Assembly (NCBI GenBank): GCA_030668425.1
Contig: DAOUTY010000119.1
Location: forward strand, 1 to 5,778
From: Chloroflexota bacterium
GTDB lineage: Bacteria; Chloroflexota; Dehalococcoidia; SZUA-161
Length of the DNA stretch: 5,778 nucleotides
Direction of reading: 5' to 3'
Shown here in pieces: positions 1 to 4,887 of this stretch. How positions within the stretch are numbered: the stretch's first letter is position 1; each line of letters starts with the position of its first letter. Under the pieces are notes generated by a model that did not search any database, was not told where the DNA came from, and saw only the letters and a list, made by a program, of their open reading frames with translations. A program made the position numbers and the translations under genes.

Positions 1-61
1 AATTGCGCATTTCCAGATACCACTTCTTCCCCTCACCATGCTGAATGCAGAACTCACACAT
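1..61 (-). CDS. N-terminal fragment of an unrecognised protein with a CxxC start (cut by window edge)
   Basis: An ATG at 59-61 on the minus strand opens a frame that runs without a stop to the window edge, giving 20 complete codons that begin MCEFCIQHGEGKKWYL. A strong Shine-Dalgarno (AAGAGGTGG, 66-74) sits about 7 nt upstream, which is why I accept such a short fragment. The early Cys-x-x-Cys followed by His could bind a metal or an iron-sulfur cluster, but too little is present to say. From memory, this type of start occurs in iron-sulfur or hypothetical proteins of Dehalococcoidia and related genomes; that is a recollection, not a search result. The gene lies downstream of the GYD gene on the same strand, but a 214-bp spacer suggests it may have its own promoter. 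Function unassigned. Confidence 0.7.
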   Translation of the reverse strand, partial: MCEFCIQHGEGKKWYLEMRN

Positions 62-65
62 TTTG

Positions 66-74
66 CCACCTCTT
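66..74 (-). promoter_or_regulatory. Ribosome binding site of the left-edge gene
   Basis: Read on the minus strand this is AAGAGGTGG, with the GAGG core 7 nt before the ATG at 61. It is the main support for calling the truncated gene at the window edge. Confidence 0.7.
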
Positions 75-206
75 TAAACCGGGATGAGTCACCTGTCGCT
101 CTCTTGGTGTTACGGAGTATATGGTCGCGGATGAACACTTTACTGATTTGTTCTGTAACGGGGCCTGTTCTCAATTTGAAGTGACGGGCTATCTCTCAAA
201 TCAACC

Positions 207-219
207 GGTGGCGCACTGG
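207..219 (+). repeat. Left arm of 13-bp perfect inverted repeat flanking the GYD gene
   Basis: The arm reads GGTGGCGCACTGG and is the exact reverse complement of 596-608. It lies 57 nt downstream of the GYD stop codon. Similarity stops being perfect immediately outside the 13 bases on both sides. Confidence 0.7.
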
Positions 220-275
220 CTTCTCGTAGCATCCGCCCTTCAAATGGGCCCTTCGGCACCCCTGCCCATACGGGA

Positions 276-569
276 CTAGGGGAGTTTCTTCACAATATCC
301 GCAAATTCTCCCTGCTTGAACGCCTTGAGCGTCAACGTCCTTACGTTGCCGAGCATGCCCAGTGTCATCAACTGGATAAAGGCAGTCTCGTCACTGGGCC
401 CCTCTGCGATAACCACGTAGTCGTACTGCCCCATGACCGCGTAAAAGCTCACCAGCCTACCCCCCGCAGCTTCAAGAGACTTGGCCATCATTTCGACCCG
501 CGCCGGGGCCTCTTTAATGTTCTTGATCCCCTGTTCTGTCAGGTTTATCAGGATAATGTAGGTTTGCAT
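276..569 (-). CDS. GYD domain protein
   Basis: This is a 97-residue protein matching the whole length of the small GYD family (about 90-105 residues), a dimeric alpha/beta-barrel-like fold of unknown biochemical role. Family features visible are the N-terminal strand MQTYIILINLT, the helix with APARVEMM (21-28), the central GQYDYVVIAEGPSDE (47-61) that carries the Gly-x-Tyr-Asp motif, and the closing GNVRTLTLKAF (74-84). No signal peptide or membrane segment is present, so it should be cytoplasmic. The ATG is fixed by a very strong Shine-Dalgarno, AAGGAGGTGG, 7 nt upstream. The gene follows the amidase on the same strand after 90 bp and may be co-transcribed with it. A perfect 13-bp inverted repeat flanks it (207-219 and 596-608). 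The family call is secure; the cellular function is not known to me. Confidence 0.87.
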   Translation of the reverse strand: MQTYIILINLTEQGIKNIKEAPARVEMMAKSLEAAGGRLVSFYAVMGQYDYVVIAEGPSDETAFIQLMTLGMLGNVRTLTLKAFKQGEFADIVKKLP

Positions 570-573
570 AGCT

Positions 574-583
574 CCACCTCCTT
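574..583 (-). promoter_or_regulatory. Strong ribosome binding site of the GYD gene
   Basis: The minus strand reads AAGGAGGTGG, close to a full anti-16S complement, with 7 nt between the GGAGG core and the ATG. It is the strongest Shine-Dalgarno in the window and implies efficient translation of this small protein. Confidence 0.8.
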
Positions 584-586
584 AAA

Positions 587-616
587 TTGATAAGTCCAGT
601 GCGCCACCACTGACAA
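587..616 (-). promoter_or_regulatory. Possible weak promoter for the GYD gene
   Basis: On the minus strand TTGTCA (611-616, 5 of 6 to the -35 consensus) is followed after 18 nt by TATCAA (587-592, 4 of 6). A start 6-7 nt downstream would fall inside the Shine-Dalgarno and leave almost no leader, so this is doubtful. Read-through from the amidase promoter is an equally good explanation. One arm of the 13-bp inverted repeat lies in the spacer. Confidence 0.25.
596..608 (+). repeat. Right arm of 13-bp perfect inverted repeat flanking the GYD gene
   Basis: The arm reads CCAGTGCGCCACC and is the exact reverse complement of 207-219. It lies 26 nt upstream of the GYD start codon, just behind the Shine-Dalgarno. 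In an RNA covering the gene the two arms could pair and bring the 5' and 3' ends together. Confidence 0.7.
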
Positions 617-659
617 TTGCCCTCAGATATGCGCTATCGCTGTTGGCTTCAAGAAAGGC

Positions 660-2093
660 TCAAGCCGAAACCGGTGGTCGCCGCCCAGCCCAGGGTCGTG
701 CCTCCTCTAGCTGCGCCGCGAGGCGGAACAGGGTTGCCTCGTCCCCGAAGCGCCCCGCGAAGTGCGTGCCTACCGGCAGGCCATCGCTATTCCAATAAAG
801 AGGCACCGACATAGCAGGCTGGCCCGTGAAATTGGCGATCGGTGTGAAGGGACAGAACTCCGCAGCGCGATCGAACCCCCGCATGGGGTTCTCCGGCGGA
901 GAGTCAAATGCGCCCAGTGGTACGGGCGGCTCGGCCAGAACAGGAGTAAGCCACACATCGTAGTCAACTAAGAAACGCCCTATGTCCCGTGCTACCCCCT
1001 GGAGCAACGTCACGGCGACCAAATAGTCCGCTGCGCTGTGCTGCCGGCCTTTCTCACAAAGCGCCCAGGTAAGAGGTTCGAACTGGTCGGGCGTGGCGCT
1101 ACGGCCCGTCAGCAAAGCCATGCCATCTACAGCCATGGCACAACCCGCCTCCCACACGGTCATGAATGGCTGCACCACCATCTCCGCAGAAACATCCGGA
1201 GCCGCCTCCTCCACCTCGTGGCCAAGATCGGCGCACAGGGCAGCCGCGTCACGCACCGCTCTAACGCAGTCATCGTGCACCGCCGTACCCATGGGCGACT
1301 CAACGCTAAAGGCGATGCGCAGCCTCCCGGTATCAGATCCCACCTCCTTCAGGAACGGTCTTGCCGGCGGCGGCGCCCAGTACGGGTCGCCTATGTCAGG
1401 GCCAGATGTGGCATCCAGCAGGGCCGCACTATCACGCACCGACCGGGTGAGCGCATGATCAACCGTAAGCCCCCCAAGAATATCGCCGTAGTCAGGACCA
1501 ACCGGATTGCGCGCCCGCGTGGGTTTCAGACCGAAGAGTCCGCAGCACGAGGCCGGGATACGGATCGAGCCGCCGCCATCGTTGCCATGCGCCATGGCCA
1601 CCATTCCAGCAGCCACAGCAGCAGCCGAGCCTCCACTGGAGCCGCCAGTCGTCCGGCCCGTATCCCAGGGATTACGACTGGGGCCGAACAGATGGGGCTC
1701 GGTGGTCGGGATGAGGCCGAACTCCGGCGCATTAGTCTTGCCCAGGATAATGAGCCCAGCACGCTTATGCCGTGCCACCAGTTCACTATCGTGATCGGGT
1801 ACATTGTCACGCAGGAATGCCGAGCCAAACGCCATCCGCACTCCAGCGTAGGGAGCAAATAAGTCCTTGAGCAGGAAGGGCACACCTGTAAAGGGACCTT
1901 CGGGCAGTTCGCTGTTGGCCACTGTCCGCGCCTCTTCATACATCGGTGTTATCACCGCGTTGATGGTGGGATTCAGGCGTTCGATCCGCTCTATGGCCGC
2001 GTCCACCAGTTCGATCGGCTTGACCTCCCTCCGGCGCACCAGCTCAGCCTGAGCGGTAGCATCAAGGTCTACAAATTTGTCCATTGTCGCCAT
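660..2093 (-). CDS. Amidase signature family hydrolase, NylA-like
   Basis: This 477-residue protein is a full-length amidase-signature enzyme, which hydrolyses C-N amide bonds through a Ser-cisSer-Lys triad. The triad is complete: Lys76 (in VPFLLKDLFA), cis-Ser152 (in TTGGSSGGSAAAVAAG, 148-163) and nucleophile Ser176 (in GNDGGGSIRIPAS, 170-182), with the usual 24-residue spacing between the serines. The GGGSIRIPASCCGLFGLKP block and Cys318 (in VWEAGCAM) resemble 6-aminohexanoate-cyclic-dimer hydrolase (NylA) more than GatA, which has TGGSIRQPA. There is no GatB or GatC gene nearby, so a transamidosome role is unlikely. No signal peptide or membrane helix is seen, so it is probably cytosolic. 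The start is the ATG at 2091-2093, 8 nt from AGAGGAGGT; a second ATG at 2082-2084 (Met4) is less well spaced. It has its own near-consensus promoter and is followed by the GYD gene. The natural substrate cannot be read from sequence. Confidence 0.95.
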   Translation of the reverse strand: MATMDKFVDLDATAQAELVRRREVKPIELVDAAIERIERLNPTINAVITPMYEEARTVANSELPEGPFTGVPFLLKDLFAPYAGVRMAFGSAFLRDNVPDHDSELVARHKRAGLIILGKTNAPEFGLIPTTEPHLFGPSRNPWDTGRTTGGSSGGSAAAVAAGMVAMAHGNDGGGSIRIPASCCGLFGLKPTRARNPVGPDYGDILGGLTVDHALTRSVRDSAALLDATSGPDIGDPYWAPPPARPFLKEVGSDTGRLRIAFSVESPMGTAVHDDCVRAVRDAAALCADLGHEVEEAAPDVSAEMVVQPFMTVWEAGCAMAVDGMALLTGRSATPDQFEPLTWALCEKGRQHSAADYLVAVTLLQGVARDIGRFLVDYDVWLTPVLAEPPVPLGAFDSPPENPMRGFDRAAEFCPFTPIANFTGQPAMSVPLYWNSDGLPVGTHFAGRFGDEATLFRLAAQLEEARPWAGRRPPVSA

Positions 2094-2100
2094 GATTTCA

Positions 2101-2109
2101 ACCTCCTCT
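2101..2109 (-). promoter_or_regulatory. Ribosome binding site of the amidase gene
   Basis: The minus strand reads AGAGGAGGT, with 8 nt between the GGAGG core and the ATG at 2093. This spacing favours the first Met over Met4 as the start. Confidence 0.75.
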
Positions 2110-2115
2110 GAACGT

Positions 2116-2130
2116 AAAAGCGCGCGTTTT
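2116..2130. promoter_or_regulatory. Near-palindrome in the amidase leader, possible operator
   Basis: The plus strand reads AAAAGCGCGCGTTTT: A4 and T4 arms around an alternating GC core, symmetric apart from one extra base. It lies between the inferred transcription start and the Shine-Dalgarno of the amidase gene. It could be a repressor site or a weak RNA hairpin. No regulator gene lies next to it, so any function is a guess. Confidence 0.25.
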
Positions 2131-2167
2131 AAAATGGGCTCACCCCAGCCGAACCCCCCGCGCCGCC

Positions 2168-2196
2168 CTTATATCACCGCGATTGATCTTTGTCAA
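2168..2196 (-). promoter_or_regulatory. Near-consensus sigma70 promoter of the amidase gene
   Basis: On the minus strand, -35 TTGACA (2191-2196, perfect) is followed by a 17-nt spacer and -10 TATAAG (2168-2173, 5 of 6). The predicted start is near 2161, giving a leader of about 67 nt that carries a small GGCT/AGCC hairpin (2137-2150), the near-palindrome at 2116-2130 and the Shine-Dalgarno. This is the best promoter in the window and suggests strong, housekeeping-sigma transcription unless it is repressed. Confidence 0.75.
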
Positions 2197-2270
2197 CACG
2201 CCAAGCCCACTTTAGAGGAAGAGCACCTCTGCAAATCGACAGGTGGATTCGATTCCGAAAAGGATGCCTC

Positions 2271-2291
2271 CAGACCTAAGCCGTTGGTCTG
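2271..2291. terminator. Weak hairpin downstream of the hypothetical gene
   Basis: CAGACC (2271-2276) and GGTCTG (2286-2291) form a 6-bp stem with a 9-nt loop, 19 nt past the stop of the hypothetical membrane protein. There is no T-tract directly after it in the minus direction, so it would be at best a poor intrinsic terminator. A second small inverted repeat, AGAGG/CCTCT, lies at 2214-2230. Confidence 0.25.
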
Positions 2292-2310
2292 TTTACGCCG
2301 CTGATCATGG

Positions 2311-2847
2311 TTAGCGAACTGCGTTGTAGATAAAGGCCACCGCAAGGACCGAGCCAAACACAGCCCCAACTATCCGCAGCACGCCCCATTTCCTCCTGGA
2401 GCCGGTCATGGCCAAAGCGAAAGCCAAAGGGAACGGACCGAAGATGCTGTTTACAAAGGCACCTGGCAGGATAAAGACACAGGACAAAATATCGCATGCA
2501 AGATTGAGCACATTCGGGCTGCCCTCATCAACCGGTTCATCCTCCCATTCGTACTCAGGAACAGCATCCTGCTTTAATATCAGTTTGATGTTCAATCTAT
2601 CGTACTCAATCCTGACGTAGCCCTTCCTCTCCAGACCAAACCAGGCCTCTTCCAGTTCAGGGATTGACGGTGCCCTTCCCTCTCCAATCAACGCGCCATC
2701 AGTACCCAGCGATTCACGTTTCTGGCGCTCCTCGGATAACTTCAGCTTCAGCCCGGGCCAGTCTTCAATTACCCCACCCGCATTGTTCAACAGCCGCATA
2801 CAAGCCTCTTCAATCCAGCCCAGTATTGGTCTACTCTTCCCCTCCAT
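2311..2847 (-). CDS. Hypothetical protein with C-terminal membrane segments
   Basis: I do not recognise this 178-residue protein. Residues 1-110 are soluble and charged. The stretch SIPELEEAWFGLERKG (61-76) followed by YVRIEYDRLNIKLILK (77-92) looks like a recognition helix plus beta wing, as in winged-helix domains, but this is only a visual impression. An acidic linker (about 97-109) leads to hydrophobic stretches at about 112-148, long enough for one helix or a tight hairpin, and 155-175, separated by a basic GSRRK turn; the last should be a membrane helix. The ATG at 2845-2847 has GGGAG only 3 nt upstream, which is close; Met17 is an alternative start with a weaker site. The gene lies 155 bp behind the Nudix gene on the same strand with no obvious terminator between, and 217 bp before the amidase. 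Confidence 0.72.
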   Translation of the reverse strand: MEGKSRPILGWIEEACMRLLNNAGGVIEDWPGLKLKLSEERQKRESLGTDGALIGEGRAPSIPELEEAWFGLERKGYVRIEYDRLNIKLILKQDAVPEYEWEDEPVDEGSPNVLNLACDILSCVFILPGAFVNSIFGPFPLAFALAMTGSRRKWGVLRIVGAVFGSVLAVAFIYNAVR

Positions 2848-3002
2848 CTACTCCCACCCTGCATACATGGGCATATTGACTGACCTCTCCAACAAGCGAT
2901 GCCTGAGTAATGAAGCAATGATAGGCAAAGAACAGATGACTGCCTTCGCGGTTTTAACGTCGGTTTCAGCGGACGGCGGTGCGATTGACCCCATAATATA
3001 GG
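2848..3002. other. 155-bp spacer between the Nudix gene and the hypothetical gene
   Basis: I see no strong hairpin with a T-tract and no convincing promoter here. A TATATT hexamer at 2995-3000 on the minus strand lacks a partner -35 box. Read-through from the tlyA operon into the hypothetical gene is therefore possible. Confidence 0.4.
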
Positions 3003-3545
3003 TCACATCTGAAGCTTGCGCAGTGCCATCAGCAGCCCGGCGATGCTCTTGGCGTCGCACACCTCGCCTGAGGCAATAAGCTCGGGTATAGCGGTCAGTG
3101 GCACGCGCACCATCTCGATATTCTCATCGTAATCGGCATCGCGTTTTGCCGGACTAAGCCCGGTGGCAAGATAGAGGTGCATGTCCTCAGTACAGAAACC
3201 GGGGCTGGTGTAGAAGAAGCCCAGCTTCTCCCATCGCTCTGCAGAGAAGCCGGTCTCCTCCTCAAGCTCCCTGCGGGCACAGTCAAGCGGCTCCTCTCCC
3301 TGTTCTACGAGGCCCGCTGGTATCTCGAGCAGAACTTTCTCCACAGGTTTGCGATACTGCCGGACCAGAAGGACATTATCCCCAGAGTCAATAGCTACGA
3401 TAGCGGTGCAGGCACCGTGCTCTATGATCTCCCGCTTCGTCGTCCTGCCGGAGGATAGCTCAACGGTATCCACCCTGAGGCCGACTATTTTCCCCTGGTA
3501 AATCCGCTCAGAATTCAGAGTGCGTTCCTGGTTCACCTTGATCAC
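3003..3545 (-). CDS. Nudix hydrolase, ADP-ribose pyrophosphatase type
   Basis: A 180-residue Nudix enzyme that probably hydrolyses ADP-ribose to AMP and ribose 5-phosphate in the cytosol. The Nudix box is intact at residues 78-100: Gly78, Glu84, then RELEEETGF (92-100), with Glu93, Glu96 and Glu97 as metal ligands. The preceding LLEIPAGLVE and the following FYTSPGFCTED, with a proline 15 residues after the box, are typical of the ADP-ribose pyrophosphatase subgroup rather than MutT. The N-terminal block ERIYQGKIVGLRVDTVEL is the usual dimerisation strand region. The start is GTG at 3543-3545; no clear Shine-Dalgarno precedes it, and Val4 (GTG, 3534-3536) is an alternative. As read it overlaps the acetyltransferase gene by 38 nt, so translation is probably coupled. 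It is the last gene of the tlyA-nadK unit. Substrate preference within the subgroup is not proven by sequence. Confidence 0.93.
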   Translation of the reverse strand: MIKVNQERTLNSERIYQGKIVGLRVDTVELSSGRTTKREIIEHGACTAIVAIDSGDNVLLVRQYRKPVEKVLLEIPAGLVEQGEEPLDCARRELEEETGFSAERWEKLGFFYTSPGFCTEDMHLYLATGLSPAKRDADYDENIEMVRVPLTAIPELIASGEVCDAKSIAGLLMALRKLQM

Positions 3546-4014
3546 TCAATAGTCTTGGGGGGCCAAGAGACAAAATCAGCGGTACTTCATCACAATCGGG
3601 GAACTTGGGACACCTGTAGCACTCTCCCCAAACCTTGCGAGGGAGCTCGGCTTTGTCGATGAGAGCAAAACCGCATTTCTCGAAGAAGTCCGGCTTATAG
3701 GTCAGGCAGAAGATTGTGGGTATGCCTAACTCCCCGGCCTCTTCAATACACTTATTGACCAAACCAGTCCCGATGCCCTGTTGCTGGCTGCCTTCAACGA
3801 CCGCAAGAGACTTAATCTCAGCCAGATCGGACCAGCTCACGTGAAGAGCCACACAGGCAACCAGCTTGTCCCCATCCCTGACCACGAAATAGTCCCTGAT
3901 ATACTCGTAAATCTCGCTCAGGGCGCGAGGAAGCATCTCGCCCTTATTGGCGAACTTGTTGATAAGCTTATGCATCTGGGCCCCGTCAGTTATCTTGGCC
4001 TTTTCCACCTTCAT
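3508..4014 (-). CDS. GNAT N-acetyltransferase, short ArgA/NAGS-like
   Basis: A 168-residue GCN5-related acetyltransferase. The acetyl-CoA loop is visible as SQQQGIGTGL (76-85), after the strand LAEIKSLAVV (64-73), and TYKPDFFEKCGF (105-116) is the typical motif B. The segment ELPRKVWGECYRCPKFPDCDE (123-143), with Cys132, Cys135 and Cys141, together with the start KITDGAQMHKLINKFANKGEMLPR, matches the short single-domain proteins annotated as amino-acid N-acetyltransferase (N-acetylglutamate-synthase-like). A role in the first step of arginine synthesis is possible, but no arginine gene is nearby. The ATG at 4012-4014 follows the nadK stop by 6 nt, and the purine-rich end of nadK serves as its binding site. 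The last 20 or so residues (from about 149) look unlike the family and overlap the Nudix gene; a G6 run at 3557-3562 makes the true end uncertain. Confidence 0.9.
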   Translation of the reverse strand: MKVEKAKITDGAQMHKLINKFANKGEMLPRALSEIYEYIRDYFVVRDGDKLVACVALHVSWSDLAEIKSLAVVEGSQQQGIGTGLVNKCIEEAGELGIPTIFCLTYKPDFFEKCGFALIDKAELPRKVWGECYRCPKFPDCDEVPLILSLGPPRLLSDQGEPGTHSEF

Positions 4015-4020
4015 CTCGGC

Positions 4021-4854
4021 TTACTCTCTCTTTTCCAGCTTCTGCATTAACGTTTCGTAGAACAATGTAGAGCGCTGAGTCCTCATCAGCCTCGTGATAT
4101 GAGGGCTGCGCTTGACTCTGACAACAGCACCGTCGCTCAGCGGGACCTCAATCTGGCCGTCAATACTGAGTGTTGCCTGATGAGTTGTCCTGACTTCAAG
4201 CTCTACTGTTGCCTCTGAAGGTAAAACCAATGCAGTGCCCAGGCTGAGATGGGCCGCGATTGGCTGCAGCAAAATCTCCCGCGCAAGAGGGTGGAGCATA
4301 GGCCCACCTGCCGCAAGGGAATAGCCGGTGCTGCCCGTTGCCGTGGCCAGAATCAGCCCATCGCATTTATAGGTTGTCACAAGTTCACCATCAACGGTCG
4401 CCTTGACGCGTATCAGTCGGCATCTCTCACCGCGGCCAACTACCACATCGTTCAGCGCATGAAATGGGGACATATCAGATGAGACAAGCTCCGCCTGAAG
4501 CATGGCTCGTTCCTCGCCCCATCCTTCGCCTTTAACAAAAGCGGGAACCCGGCTCAAGGCATCATCAGGTCGCAACTCTGTCATGAAACCAAGGCGCCCC
4601 AGATTCACGCCCAGAATTGGAATCGATAACGGACTGGCGACGCGAGCCGCACGCAGAATGGTGCCATCGCCACCCAAACTGATCACGAGCTCGGTTTCGC
4701 CTGCCTGTTCCCTCGCTCTGTCCTCCTCCCACGCTGAGCAAACCCAGACTGCAACACCCAAATCGCCCACGACCTTTGCCAGTTGCCGGGCTAAATCTTC
4801 AGCAGTCGCTATCTTCGGCTGGAACAGGATACCAACCTTTTTCTTCAACTCCAT
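4021..4854 (-). CDS. nadK: NAD kinase
   Basis: A 277-residue cytosolic enzyme that phosphorylates NAD to NADP using ATP or polyphosphate. The hallmark motifs are all present: GGDGT (61-65) with catalytic Asp63, GVNLGRLGFMTEL (82-94), LNDVVVGRG (134-142), the conserved TATGSTGYSLAAGGP block (171-185) and SIDGQ (230-234). The C-terminal RLMRTQRSTLFYETLMQKL is the usual family end, and the length is normal. The ATG at 4852-4854 has AGGA (4861-4864) 6 nt upstream, supporting this start. It sits 33 nt behind tlyA and 6 nt before the acetyltransferase, in an evident operon. The tlyA-nadK adjacency is common in bacteria. The Nudix enzyme two genes on handles ADP-ribose, a breakdown product of NAD, which fits a pyridine-nucleotide theme. 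Confidence 0.97.
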   Translation of the reverse strand: MELKKKVGILFQPKIATAEDLARQLAKVVGDLGVAVWVCSAWEEDRAREQAGETELVISLGGDGTILRAARVASPLSIPILGVNLGRLGFMTELRPDDALSRVPAFVKGEGWGEERAMLQAELVSSDMSPFHALNDVVVGRGERCRLIRVKATVDGELVTTYKCDGLILATATGSTGYSLAAGGPMLHPLAREILLQPIAAHLSLGTALVLPSEATVELEVRTTHQATLSIDGQIEVPLSDGAVVRVKRSPHITRLMRTQRSTLFYETLMQKLEKRE

Positions 4855-4887
4855 CTTCTTTCCTACCCATACTTTTCAGACAGGTTC

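Larger units (their letters stand above)
62..275. other. 214-bp spacer without a convincing gene
   Basis: This lies between the stop of the GYD gene and the start of the left-edge gene. It contains one arm of a 13-bp inverted repeat (207-219) and a possible minus-strand -10 box TATACT at 116-121 without a recognisable -35. A direct repeat GCCCTTC occurs at 236-242 and 247-253. A 52-codon plus-strand frame (121-279) is present but poorly supported. I see no clear intrinsic terminator behind the GYD gene. Confidence 0.5.

Noticed and set aside
181..260. A possible tRNA-like fold in the spacer around 181-260.
   Set aside because: No T-loop consensus, anticodon arm or acceptor stem can be assembled.
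121..279. A 52-codon plus-strand frame starting at the ATG 121-123 in the spacer left of the GYD gene, whose TAG stop overlaps the GYD TAG stop in a shared CTAG.
   Set aside because: GGAG lies only 3 nt before the ATG, no promoter is seen, a frame of this length is common by chance, and I see no recognisable motif.
1038..1862. A 274-codon open frame on the plus strand inside the amidase gene.
   Set aside because: It lies wholly opposite a clear full-length amidase, its protein is Arg/His/Ser-rich without family motifs, and long antisense frames are common in GC-rich genes.
660..2093. The amidase as GatA of the tRNA-dependent amidotransferase.
   Set aside because: The nucleophile block reads GGGSIRIPASCCG rather than the GatA form TGGSIRQPA, and no gatB or gatC is nearby.
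2848..2994. A short minus-strand frame (ATG near 2994) that ends in TAG directly before the ATG of the hypothetical gene.
   Set aside because: There is no Shine-Dalgarno before the ATG and no recognisable motif; the exact abutment is probably chance.
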